This document shows positions 1-12,500 of a stretch of DNA of 64,000 bases, piece by piece. The notes beneath the pieces are model-generated. The model was given only the letters and a program-made list of their open reading frames with translations. It was not told the DNA's origin and ran no database searches. The DNA is taken from assembly GCF_029227915.1 (NCBI RefSeq), contig NC_079883.1, forward strand, positions 6,944,001 to 7,008,000. Direction: 5' to 3'. The stretch comes from Hydractinia symbiolongicarpus. Lineage: Eukaryota > Cnidaria > Hydrozoa > Anthoathecata > Hydractiniidae. The translations under genes and the position numbers were made by a program. The stretch's first letter is position 1. The number at the start of each line of letters is the position of its first letter.

Positions 1-475
1 ACTCATGATTTAATTCAATATTACAAAGAAAAAGGGGGTACTACTTTTATTATACAACAAAACAGGGTGGAACGCAACTTCATTGGAAAGACATTATAAG
101 CAATGGGTTTTGAAAGTCCCTTATAAGCTATATAGAAACATTACACAAAGATGTTAAAGCCACCGTTTCAGCAACCTTCAAAGTTAATAGGGGAATAAGA
201 CAGGGATATCCCCTATCCCAACCATTATATGTGCTCTTAGCAGAGGTAATAGCCAGATGTATGAGGACTGAGCCAAAGGTTAGAGGAATATATCTCCTTG
301 GAATACAGAACATAAATTGTCCTAATATGTGGATGATACAACACTTTTTCTTCAAAATATAATATCTTACAATGAAGCTTTAAAAATATATGACAAGTAC
401 AAAAAGGCGTCAGGTGCAAAACTCAATCAGGAAAAAACAATTGGCCTCGTAATAGGAGAACAAAAAACAAATTTT
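1..475 (+). pseudogene. LINE reverse-transcriptase fragment (L1/Tx1-like), frameshifted
   Basis: Translated in shifting frames, this piece gives consecutive RT landmarks of a non-LTR retrotransposon: a GFES-type stretch, then NRGIRQGYPLSQPLY near 185-225 (the motif that follows RT block 3), then VDDTTLFLQ near 330 (the catalytic DD block), then KKASGAKLNQEKT near 395-440. At least one frameshift separates the RQGYPLS and VDDTT parts, so it is dead. The piece is cut by the window edge on the left and its 3' part is missing on the right. Family placement rests on the motif wording only. Confidence 0.75.
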
Positions 476-590
476 AAAACACACTAGCGATTTTTTGTAA
501 TTCTCAACGTCCTTTACCAACAACACGACTACCAAGAAAGCTTCTTTTATTCATTAAGACTTTATATGGCAAACATGTACAAACATGTAA

Positions 591-842
591 TTGAGACAAA
601 ATAAAATTAAAATAGCAGCAGAGAGGACAAAAGATATCGTTCGGAAGGAGTATGGAAGTACTGGAAATATCATTGATATTCCAACTAGTTTTGATGGTAC
701 TTGGCTTAGTCACGGCTGGACTGCTAATAATGGTGTTGTATCAGCTATTGCAGATTGTTCTTTGCAAGTTTTGGATGATACATTGAAATTAAGACATGCA
801 AGCAATGCCCCGATATGTCAGGGAAGAAAGAAAATGGACTGA
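591..842 (+). pseudogene. Mutator-like transposase domain fragment
   Basis: An 83-codon open stretch contains IDIPTSFDGTWLSHGWT followed by NNGVVSAIA and a VLD segment. It resembles the SFDGTW-x-RG-x(6-10)-G core of the Mutator-like transposase-type domain found in many multicopy animal proteins. The usual cysteine-rich continuation after the VLD segment is absent and the frame closes at once. I read it as a broken insert next to the LINE debris. The family call is from memory of the motif. Confidence 0.5.
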
Positions 843-2069
843 TTCAAAATATTGATTATTTTATCACCGCTTTGTCCTTTCTTCTTATTATTTCTTATCT
901 AACCCATGTTTTTTCGTTATGATCAAAGTGCGGGAGTAAGTAGACATGTGCGCATCATACAGAGTGTTAAAGTTACATTGTTACTACGGTGACGAATTAA
1001 AGTTTTTTTTTCAGAAGTGTACCATACGTTTTAACTCACTGAACCCCAAAAACGCATATATGCGTTTTTAAAAACTTCTTTGAATTCCCTACAGACGCAT
1101 ATATGCGTTTCATGCTAGTGTTTGTGTGCTCATAACTAAAAAACTAGTGATTAGAAAATAAAATTTGTACCAAAATAATCACAAAAATATTATTGTTAAA
1201 TTTCCGATACATTTAGTAAAGGTTCGTGGTGACAAACTAGGAGAGAGGTTGAAAAAACTTTTACTAAAAATCTAACAGAAAGTTTATTTTACCTATAGAA
1301 ATTATGTTCTTTAGTTTTTGTTTCAACTATGTCGTTTTAATTTTCTTGTACTCCATCTTAGCGCATTGTGTATCATGACTTTAGAAAGAAATTATTTACC
1401 TTTCAAAATCCTTGTTTCCATCAACATAAGTAAATATAAATTAATAAATGTTCAGAAATATTAATATTTCAGTGTGAATTTTTATGTTTGAAAACGAAGT
1501 TTCAGTTAGAAACTTTCTACCACATCCTTCGCAACTCTAACCATTACTTTATGGAGATAATACAAAATCTCAATATGCTTATTGTTTCTTCGCTCAAAGT
1601 TAATATCAAACTATGTTATCTCTCATATACTATGCTTAGTTTATAAAAACCACAACGGAGTGTAAAACAGTTTGAAATTGCTTGCACATGGAACAGATAT
1701 AGTCAGTTGGGGGAAAACGGTCGAAGTGTGATTCTCAGGGGAAAACAAATGAAGCAACCATATAAAACTTCCTATATTATTAAATAATTTTTAAACAGTG
1801 AAAACTTTTTTAAAAAAATTGAGAATACTTCTAGTTATTTAGCACGCTTCGACATATTTTAACCCCCCGAATTATAAACTTTCACAGAAATATATTTGTG
1901 AAGATAAAAAATCATTTAATTTAGCGCACCAACGTACAGATTTTTGAAACAATAGGTACTAACATTTTTTATTTAATGAGTTAAAAAATATCTGCAAAGG
2001 AGAGCACTGAAGATGAGCCAGCTAGTTCAGAACGTGATCCTTTGAATTTTATAGTAAACAAATTTCATA
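843..2069. other. AT-rich stretch without recognisable gene
   Basis: No open frame with recognisable protein motifs is seen on either strand. The only structured part is a pair of palindromes at 1048-1108, listed separately. Confidence 0.5.
1048..1108. repeat. Twin palindromes with core ACGCATATATGCGT
   Basis: A perfect 22-nt palindrome sits at 1048-1069 and a second copy of its 14-nt core (ACGCATATATGCGT) at 1095-1108. Both are self-complementary. Nothing else of the kind is nearby. Confidence 0.8.
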
Positions 2070-2220
2070 TGCTATTCAATTTTTGCTTGGCTTTCATGTT
2101 TTTGGCTACAAGGGGAAATTAAAACTAGGTCATGAAATAATCAATCATTTAATGAAGTTATATTCTTTCAGAGAATGAAAATTGCTACTGAGGAAGGTTT
2201 TTCCAAGTCTACCCATTTTT
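2070..2220 (+). repeat. Second copy of LINE 3' segment
   Basis: This stretch is a diverged copy of 2985-3095. Both contain TTTTTGCTTGGCTTT followed by an AAATTAAAACTAGG-type block, CATGAAATAATCAA, and an ending of AGAGAATGAAAATTG. It is the 3' end of the same LINE family inserted about 0.9 kb upstream of the longer copy. Confidence 0.75.
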
Positions 2221-2539
2221 GCGCAGAGGTTGACTACATAGTAGATATGGCATGAAAACTTTACCACGTCAAAAGATTTGTTTAAAGAGAAATACCACAA
2301 CATATTTCGGAATGGGTTACTTAATTTCCACTTTGGTTCATTGTACTGCAGTATACGTTCAGGCTAAAACTACCTAGTTTATGCTGACAAGCTATAAAAG
2401 AACATTTGTGCATATTGTGTTTAACTGAAAAATCACTATAATACGCCAGGGCAATTAGTTATTATAGTTTTGTACTGTAAGTTTGTAGTATAGGAGTTTA
2501 ATCAGGTTCATCCTGATTGTTGTTAAAGTGAGACATCCC

Positions 2540-3095
2540 TTTACAAGCTAACTCTCCTTTTTCGCAACAGAGCTATTGTAGAATCCCATTTTCCCCAAGA
2601 GCAATATGAAAAACTACTTAACTGCATCCCTGTCTCCTGGAGTCACATGATAAACACACAAGGCCAAACCATGCTGCATGAACAACCTACAACTCAGTAA
2701 CAAAACATGGGAAAAAACTTTCACAACACTTTATAATTTTAACAACAACAACAAATCATTTGGCATTAGGTGGAGGCTCTTACAATTTGGCCACCCTACA
2801 CTATTAAAAATCGCCTTAATTAATAATAACCTAAACTCTCACTGTCCACGTTGTGATAAAGGCCTGGCTGAAACACATGAGCACTGGATTTACTTTTGAC
2901 CTGAATTCAAAATATCATTAAACCACTTCTAAAATTTTTAGACAAACTATACCCAACTGAACTTATCCACAGCGAGCTATCCCTGTTTTTGCTTGGCTTT
3001 TACGTTTGCCGTTACAGGAAAAAATTAAAACTAGGCCATGAAATAATCAACTTCTTTATGAGATTATATTTTCAAGAGAATGAAAATTGTAATTT
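2540..3095 (+). pseudogene. LINE ORF2 C-terminal region with zinc-finger-like end
   Basis: The frame from 2678 to 2899 encodes IRWRLLQFGHPTL, then a CPRCDKGLAETHEHW segment. This matches the C-terminal W-R-L-x(5)-P-T-L ... C-P-x-C ... E-x-x-x-H-x(4) arrangement of many LINE ORF2 proteins (zf-RVT type). A stop follows the HW motif; the coding sense resumes past it (FLDKLYP..., LGHEIINFFMRLYF) up to about 3095. No intact frame exists. Confidence 0.65.
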
Positions 3096-3159
3096 TTTTT
3101 TGAAATATATACAACTGCAGGTATAACTGCAGGTATAAACACACAAACCTTCTTTTTCC

Positions 3160-5430
3160 AAATCTTGACACAATTGCTCGAAATGTATAGAAATACATAA
3201 CTGAAAAACTGTCAAAATATGGGGAGGTGAAAGAAGTACTCGAAGGAATAATATCAAGCAACTGTCAGATAGTGAAAACATACCAGTACAAATAATAACA
3301 AAGGAAAACATCATCGAAAAAGCACATACAACTACAGAAAAATCCTGGAATCCTGGAGACGCCACATATTTTAAGTTGAATACGCTTTTGATAACCTACA
3401 GAAAATAATACCAAAACTGCAGAAATAACAAAATGCATACCAGAGGAAATAAAGTACGCATGAAGAAAACAAAACTAAACCACAAAGTAAAACTGAAATT
3501 CGACAAATATATGGATAAAATTAAAAGGTAAAAATGTTACTACTACTACTAAAAAATTGATATGATGAATCTATTTATCTTATTATTTTGTGCATGCTAC
3601 TTCAAATGTCAACGGGCTAAGAGATCTCCAAAAATGAAAATAAATCTTTGGACTTTTTCTTGATCTTCCCTACGATATAGTAAGCATCCAGGTAACACAC
3701 AACAGAGTATATCGTAGAAATCTTAAACAATGAGTGGAAAGGTAAATCAATTTGGAATAATGATACGGCGAATAGCAGTGGAACAAAGTGGTAGATTATT
3801 AAATATAACAATTAAAATACAAAATCAGCCGGTCCGAATTATAAATGCACAAACCACAACAAAGAAAACTTTTTCACCAAAATATAAAAAATATATAACA
3901 TCAAACATTCCTTTAATAATAAATAGATACTTCAATATGACATAAAAAACTTAAAAAAACGGAACAGGTGGCACAGTATCCATACTACACCACTATGGAA
4001 TTGATGGGTCAAACGACATCTTTACTGAACAGAATGGAAAAAAACAGCTCCAATGATCTAAAATATATGTGGATAGCACCAAATGGCACAATTAAAAGCA
4101 GATTGGATACTTGTCTAACAATCTATTCAATAAACAGTTGGATGGATGCCACCACTGCATGAATTCCCGCCGATCATCAACAAACCACCAAAAAAGCTGC
4201 CGCGATAAGGACACAATAGTAGAGCATTTGTTCTTGGTTTTGGATGTAGGTCTCCCCAGAAGTGTGGCACAATTTAAACCACCTTTTTGGGGAGCATACC
4301 ACTTTTTATTTTTTATAGGAAACGAATCTAGACGATACCAACATTAAACTAAAAAGGACTTGGGCAGCCTCCCTAAAAAGATCAAAGTTAGCACTACTAG
4401 ATAGTGGTGGCTGTTGGGTCCAGGCGAGCAGCAGAGTACAGGATAAAAGATTTTAAACTTATTAACATCTACGCGCCTTCTGGTGGCACAAATACCAGAC
4501 AAAAGGAGCGCCGAAATTTTTTGACTACCTCTCCCAAACCCTCCCTATACCAGGTAGTGATGAAACCGTTTGCTTGGGAGGTGACTTCAACATGACAACT
4601 CACTCTGATGACAGTGAAACTACCGGACCATATAAATGTTACTCCCGGTCTGCCCTGCAGCAACTACTGGCTAGACTGCAGGGTAAGACACTTGGCGTTT
4701 TCTTCACGCTATAAGACACAAACACGGATAGACAGACTATACGACTATATAAAAAAACAAATCAAGAAATCCTTAATGAACCACCTGAATAAATAAATTC
4801 GCAATGAGGATAGGATTAATGCCTTAAGGACAGCTCTTAGTACACTAAATACTCAAGAAACGCAAGCAGTCAAAATACAATGCAAAATGGAATGGGAACA
4901 GAGTGGGGAGAATTGCACTCCTTTTTTCTTCAATATGGAAAAAAGTTGTGGTGAGAGGACATTCACCCCTTTATGATGGGAAGACAGCACACTAAAACTA
5001 ACCCCGACATAACCATGGTAATAACAGACTACTACAGTGGACTGTATGCCAAGCAGGAGAACAACCAAACTGACGCAGACCAACTTTTACAAAAAAATCT
5101 TTCTAGGGTACCATATGACCTACATTGGAACAGGACATCACTATTGACGAGCTGACCAAAGCACTGAAAACCATTGACAAAAACAAATCTCCTGGGAGTG
5201 ACGGAAGTTACAGTAGAATTCTATTAATCCTTCTTGGAACTCCTCAAAAAAGATCTTTACAAGGTTTTCTTGGACTACATAAGATCAGGTGCATGGCACA
5301 CATTTTTTAAACATGGTCCTGGATTGCCAGAGTATATAGTATTTTTAAAGAACTTAGTTCTAATGAGTTACTGGAAAAATGCTTATATGATCTTACACAA
5401 AACTAAAATGAGAGTTTTAATGCTATGACT
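3160..5430 (+). pseudogene. Degenerate L1/Tx1-like LINE: ORF1 tail, endonuclease and RT entry
   Basis: The order of recognisable pieces follows a non-LTR element. An ORF1-like tail lies near 3210-3490 (LSKYGEVKEVLEG, EKSWNPGDA). The apurinic-endonuclease start lies near 3605-3760. Endonuclease middle follows near 4450-4600 (FKLINIYAPSGGTN, then LGGDFNMTTHS). The linker before RT is near 4880-5100 (an FFFNMEK segment and YYSGLYAKQE). The RT entry is near 5130-5290 (ITIDELTKAL, NKSPGSDG). Stops and frameshifts break it throughout, and the RT core is missing after about 5300. It lies head-to-tail with the LINE 3' end at 2540-3095. Confidence 0.7.
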
Positions 5431-6568
5431 TGGGAGTGCTTGCCAAAAACACGTTACGTTGGATTAACCCAGTTAGAACTTAGTGTATTTTATGTGGTTG
5501 CAAATTTTAATATTGGTCGGAAAGCAGTGTCATGGTATACAGACAAATAAAATTAATTTCTGATAGGTACACTGTTGTCAGTTGTCATAAACTAAATATG
5601 ATGCGAATAAATGTATCAAAGTATGATTCTTTAGAACCAACAAAAAAACGCAGGCAATTATGCAGAGGAAAAGCAAAGCAGAGGTCAGAAAAAAACAACA
5701 TTTGAGGTGTGGTGCTTTTTGAACAGCTTTTTAATTTTTCCTTATATACAGATATATGTACTATTTATATTAGGTAAAATTTACCTGTTCGCTCTATTTT
5801 CTGCTCATATTAAATTTAAATAAAAATAAATAAGTTTTTCTCCATTTTTTTCTTCTTCGTGCTGGCCTAATTTCTTAAACCAGTTAACCGAATAACTTAA
5901 ATTTTTACCAATTGTTCTTTATTATAAAAGACATGTAATAAATAAATACTTTTTGATACGATGCATCTAATGACTCCCTATGTCCATTTATAGTTCAAAC
6001 TTTTGCATTTTTTAAAGCAAAAATTTTGACCTGTTTTATAAAAATTTATTTATTCATTGCATAGATCATATTTGAACTACTTATTTGTGCATTTGGAAGT
6101 GGTTATGATGAAAAGTGCTGACTAACTTTGGCCAGGGAAAGGGATATAAACTACATTTTTGCTTAGTTATTGCTATTGCAACACCTTCCTGTAATTATTA
6201 ATTTTTTTAGAAGTTTTTTTGAGATACTTTATGTTAAGCTAAAACTTTGTTTGAAGAAAGTTTTTGTAAATTTTTTTCTTTATATAGGGGGATAGCCTCG
6301 TAAGGTCTATACAATATAAGTAATAGTTAAACACGTTTAATGCTACAAACACATCTTTACCTGGGGAAACTCATGCTGTACTTTATAAATGAAAAAACAG
6401 AGATTAAAGTGGTTTTTTGGTGAGACAACAGAGATTAACTTTTGTTATGGTCAAAGCGTAGCATGTTGAAATATCTTCTGATTGCAAAATTTTACAGAAA
6501 AAGAGCAGTGATGATATATATTAAGGAAATAGGACCGAAGCTACAAATTAGCTTACTTGCACCTTTCA
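5431..6568. other. Intergenic AT-rich stretch, nothing recognised
   Basis: I see no coding motif here apart from short shadow frames. The right end is the 3' flank of the YJU2 homolog. Confidence 0.5.
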
Positions 6569-9500
6569 TTAATCACTTTCAGAACCACCAGATCCATAAC
6601 CACCCAGCATATCCATTAATTTAGACTTTATCTTGCTCTCATCTTTCACAGTTTTTTTCATATTTAATTTATACACCGGTGGTGCTATCTCCTCTGAAAT
6701 GCGTTTGGACGAACTATCTTGCACTTCGACTTGTTTCGTCTTTATTTCTTTACTCTCTGGCTCTTTTGGCTTTGCTTCTTGTTTATCCTTTGTCTTAGAC
6801 TTTCTAATACGAACCATAGAAGAAAGGTCATCTAAAGGTGCTCTTAATTTTATTTTCTTGACAGGTTTTGCAGAAGGTCCTGCAACATTCTCACTGGGGC
6901 CAGGAGTTTCAATATCCTAAAAAAAAATATGGTTACCTTATTGCTAAACACAACATCCTAAAACGTTTTTCACAACAAAAATACATACATCATAGAGAAT
7001 GTCAGTGACCATTTTTTTATTTGAAGAGTGCTTTGATTTTTTGGATTTCTTCTGTTTACTTTCTTCATCACTATCGTCATCTAAAATTCGTTTTAAATAA
7101 CCATCCTCAGCAGAACCACCCTTGCCAAACAACTGTCTAAAAACAAACAAAAGTATTAATTTTTTGTTTCGAAAAAGAAGATTGGCATACTTAATTTCAT
7201 ATATACCTGACAAGCATTTCGTCATCCTGTTCTTGTTGCTCAAGAATCTGTTTTTCTTCTCTTAGATGTTCTTGTATAAGTCTCTCAGGATCAACTTAAT
7301 ATAAAAAAGCAATTATTTAAAATATTTGTGGGACGAGGGGTGAAATATGATTTTTGGTTGGCCTGGTTGGAAGTTAAATCACACAAGTGTGGCACATCAC
7401 TCTTGCTTAATCAGATAGCATGCCAAAATTAATTCAGGTGTGTGTGGAGGCGTATGTGTGAAATCGCACATCATTCCTTACTAGGCCTGAGTGGTACACA
7501 ATCCTAAAACAAATCAGCTTACTGCCAGCAATACGTTGATTCAAATCTTTTAATTCTTCCAATTTTTCTAATGATTCCATTTCCCTCTTTGAGTCTCTTG
7601 TTCGATTCTCTAAAGCCTAAGATGGAAACAAATTAAAAAAACTTGGCTATGCTAATAATACTGTTTTAAGTTAGGAAGTGTGTGAGACAACACAAGTCCA
7701 CTTATTTTAAATTAAGTACAGTCAAATCTGTGTTAATAGCCACCCCTCTAAAACAACCACTTGCTTATACCAACCACATCAAAATGCACTCCTTCTCTGA
7801 TTTTAGTTGTTGAACCTGTCCAGTCCTCGAAATCAGCGTCGGTAATCGGCAATTGCACTGGCACGGCTTAATTCTGCGACGAAAAACTGCAAAGGCTAAT
7901 CTTTGCTGCGCGCTAACTTTGCGGTAGAAAAGTGGGGAACGTTTTGATTCATGAAACCCAAACACGATTATCAAGCGTCTATGTATAGCGACTCTCTCAA
8001 TCTTAACTTCCTTTTCTACATGTCCGAAAAAGTATGCATGACTATACTGTCATTTTTATAAATTTATTGTTTATTTTTCTGGTCATCACAAGCAAATAGG
8101 CAAAAATATGCTTCGTTTCAGATCACAAAAATCTTTATCCATCAGCTACATTTTAACAAAATTTATGCAAACAGATGTTTTTTACCGCACATGGGATTTG
8201 TTTTTAAAATTGCTTAAATAACACTTGCGGCATAAAGAAAATCCATTAAATTCGGACCTGCTATGGTTTCCAATTGCTTTGTCAAATGAAGAAATTATCT
8301 ACAATTAAATCAACGATAAAATGCCTGTAAGTGTAAATTTGCACACTTTTCATCCCTGCTCCATCAGCGCATTAGTTAAGAGTCGCATGGCTGGATTTCT
8401 TGTGTAAGACCTGGTTACCAATGCAAAGGGGCCAGGCCAAAGAGATTTAGGTCTACATAGTCAAGTCAGGAGTCAGTGAATTAGCTAGGATGGTCAGGTT
8501 GGCTATGAATAGGTTTGCTCTTGAATTAAAAGGACCAGGACTATTCAATAATTCTAAGACAAAAAGTTTTCGACCAAGACGAAAATCTATCGGACGTTTT
8601 GTCCGACAAAATGTGGTGGAAATTTTGTTTGACGAGTCTCCAAAAATTATTTCGAGGGCTGCCATCACACGCTACAAAATGGATTTTATAGGTTGATTTT
8701 AAAAACTCTATTTTTCAGGCGTGCGATAAATCACATGCCTGAAACAATTTAAGAGTGTGCAAGTTGTGCACCTGCGATCACACGTCTCCTGAAAGAGACC
8801 GATATTTAAAGGGTTGTTAAGACTAACGAAGCTTCAAAAAATAATATTTTTAAAATTGCCGACGGGTTTTGGGCTAATTTTGAGGGCTGGCTGCCTGCCT
8901 ATAGCAACCACCTCTCTAACACGACCAACTGCCACAAAATTTGACACTCTGATTGCATCATAGCTTGTATATAACAACCACTAAAATAAGATTGCTCACG
9001 GCTGAACTATGCTGTTTTTGTTTTCGCGGTAATCAATGTTATTGTTGGGAACTCCATATATTCAGCAAAATGTTCAATAAAGCTAACTCACTTGCTACTT
9101 ACCTGCTTATTTGTTTCATTTAAGCCGTTCTGGTCGCATGAGTTTTATGAAAACTTTTATCTATGTTTAGCTAATATGCCATCACAAGTTGACCAAAATA
9201 ATAATAAAGTCAAAATAGTTTTTTTCAGAACTTTTCAAACTTAGGTCAGAAAGTACTTCAATTTTTTCTTAATAACTTCTTGAATGATTGAGGCATTATG
9301 CGAAACCAGAAACATTGTTTTTTTAAACCAATCCTTTAGTTTCATTAAGGATACTGTAATTTTTTCAAAAATATGTGGAGTTTGACATTCTCTACCAACT
9401 TCTAAATTTTTTTTTCAAAAATGTTGATTGGAAGTAGGATAAAAAAGGATTTACTTCTTTTGGTCGGCAAACTTCGAACAGTTCCTTTTGAAGAGCGAGC

Positions 9501-12500
9501 AAAGAAATATGTATGAATCTCACTTTAAACATTCTATAAGTTCTAACGATCACGGTGTGCATACTATTATCTAATCAAGCTAAATTATTCAGCATAGTTT
9601 TTAAACTTTCTTCGCGATTGGTAGATTTAATATCGCAATGTCGTATTAATTTTAATTTTAATTTAACTGTTTAATTTTAATTTGTTTTGTAAGTTCGTTT
9701 GTTTTTTTATACCAACTGATATTTAGCACAACAAAGTTTACTTTTAACAGGGCATAAACATTTAATGAGTTGTCGGTAGTTCGCATAAAACCTTCTGCAC
9801 ATCTTTGAATAGGCTATTGTTGTACAGGTCAGGTTGCGAAAAACTAGATGTTGGTTTTTGTAAAAACTCCCCTCCATGATGGAGAAACTCAACAAAACTT
9901 TGCACAACCTGCTTATCGATACCTGCTGGAAATGATTTTGTCACATTTTATGTATGTTTCGATTATTTAAAGAAAAAGACAGGGTAAAACACAAAAGAGT
10001 GAGCAAAAATTCATTTTTTTCATAAAGTTTTCAATAAAAAACGAACCACACGCTTTTTCAAAAAAATGTGACAAAATATTGTTGCTATGGTAATGCTAAA
10101 CCGATTAATAAATATGACACAGAAAAAATATAAAACGGAGGGGAGTTTCAGACGTTTTAGTGAAACAAAAAAGATGTGGATTTATGGCCACCTGGAAAAA
10201 AAATTAAATTTCATATTTATATTATCCTATAGACAATTTAATTTGCTTTTATATTCAAAAGTAATTTTTAAGAAAAAAACACAATTTTTAAGAAATAATG
10301 AATATACTGCATATGCGTCTTACAATATCCTTAAATTTTAAACCAATTAGGTTTTTTTAAAGCTGTCTGAACTTCATATAATTTGTTAAAAATAATAAGT
10401 TTTGAGACATTATTTCTGAGAAAATGAAAATGAGTAAATAAAAAAAATGAAAAAAAACACACTGACTTTAAGGGAAAAAGTCGATTTCATAAACTTCTAA
10501 GACTGTTCTGGTTAGGGAGCCTGTGAATTAGCCAAGAAGTTTGAAGTTGGACGCAAATACAAACCATATTAAAAATAAGATGAAATACTCAAAGTCAGAT
10601 GGCTAGCTTGAAAGTTTCAGGCCATGAAACCATATAGCATTTAAGATGTTATCAGGGAAAAGCGAAGATGTATGTCAAGAGACCAGTAAATATTGTAATG
10701 ACAGACTTAACTGCAGCATTAATTAGGACTTATCCTGCAAGAGATATTTTTAACATGGACGAAACAGAGTTAACATGCAAGATACTGGGGAATATTAATT
10801 AAACAAGGTCAGATTTCATCGAATTTACTTACAGCAACGTTAAAGACCCACCATAGGATAGCTCAGACATGCATCTACTTGGCATGATAATGGCATTGCC
10901 AAACAGCTACGTTAAAAAGTTAACTGAATTTTTTAATAGTTAATAAGTATGCAGTATTGTTATAGTTATGCTATGTTTTATTGCTAGAATTTTCTTTAAC
11001 CATGAGATCAATTTGTATGCGGTAGGAATTTGCAATAGAAAAGAAAAATAAGATTGGTTGAAAACACAAAGCACTCATGTGTTTCTTATCACTAGAATTG
11101 GCCTCACACATGTTTCTACTACAAGTTATAAAAAGATTGTAATTGCCTGATGGCATTATAGAATATAAATTAGGTAGAGATAACACATTATCTAAGGGTG
11201 CTAGTGATCTTAATACAAAGACAAAGACCAACCAATGCAACAATAAAATTCATTCTTCAAAACTAGAGTGACCCGCCCATGTTTCTACTACAAATTTTTA
11301 CATGTAAATGTCTGATGGCGACACAGAACACAATATTGGTAGAGAATACACACATTCTCTAACAGAGGATACCAGTGAAAAAAAAAACAAGTCCAAATCA
11401 CTTCGATTTCGACCCAAAAATGTTTGCTTTTATTGCTAACCTTTCAACAACGGTAAAAAAACTGAAAAAACCTGTCCCAGACTAGTACAGGCAGGTTCTC
11501 TCTATAATGGCCACCTGTCTTAAACAGAAAGTATTTTTGGTTCCCCTTAAGTGGCTGTTTTAGACAGGTTTGACCGTACTATTTCTTTCATGAGAGTCAA
11601 AAAAAAAAAAAAAAATTGTAGTAAATTTGCCAATGACTTCACTATTCCTTTTTGGGAAGGGTGAAAAATACCTTCATGGGGTTGTTTGCTTCTTCCTCTT
11701 CTCTTTCTTTTTTCTCGTGGTCTAATTGCTCACCAAGTCTACGGACAGCTTCAAAATTTCTAGTAGCTCCATGTTCCATTGTATAATCAGTGTTTTCAGG
11801 ATCAGTCTAACAAAAAGTAAATAAATAATATTACTTAATTTTAATTTTCTTCAGTACAAAACACATTGAAAAAGAAGAAGCAATTTAATGTCATGTTTTT
11901 TAAGTTTATTCTTTTTGTTGCATTCAAAGAAATCCACTACAGCTTAACTTCTGAACGCCTGGCAGTTTTTTATAAAACTCTCTACGTTACAATGCTCCAT
12001 TTATTTATTTATTTATTTTTATTTAAAACATATTTATACAGGGTGGCTACCGTCAATTTAAAAAATAAACTGCTATCAATGGAGGCCCTGTGTATTGTTA
12101 ACATCCTACTGTCTGACTCTAACAATGCAGTTCATTTATGTTTATTATATGTTTGTATATTTATAGGTATTAATATATAGTGGTGGGTTTATCTATCTCT
12201 ATTAACATTTACGAGTTTTCATGGTAGCAGAGGGTAGTTAAACAATGGCTAGTGGATTTTTAAACCCACCACGGTGGGATGAAGAAAACAAAGAGTTTTC
12301 ATTATGGCTCCGAGAAGCCAAGGCATGGAAAGTTGCCACTTCTGGTGTAACTGGACTGAAAGATGTTCATGGTTTGCAATTAGCATTGCATCTTCCGGAT
12401 GGAAGCGAAATACGTCGTCAACTATTTGATACCCTTGATACGGAGAACATGACAGGTGATGACGGGTGGAAAAAGGTGATAGAATTGATAGAAACGTACT

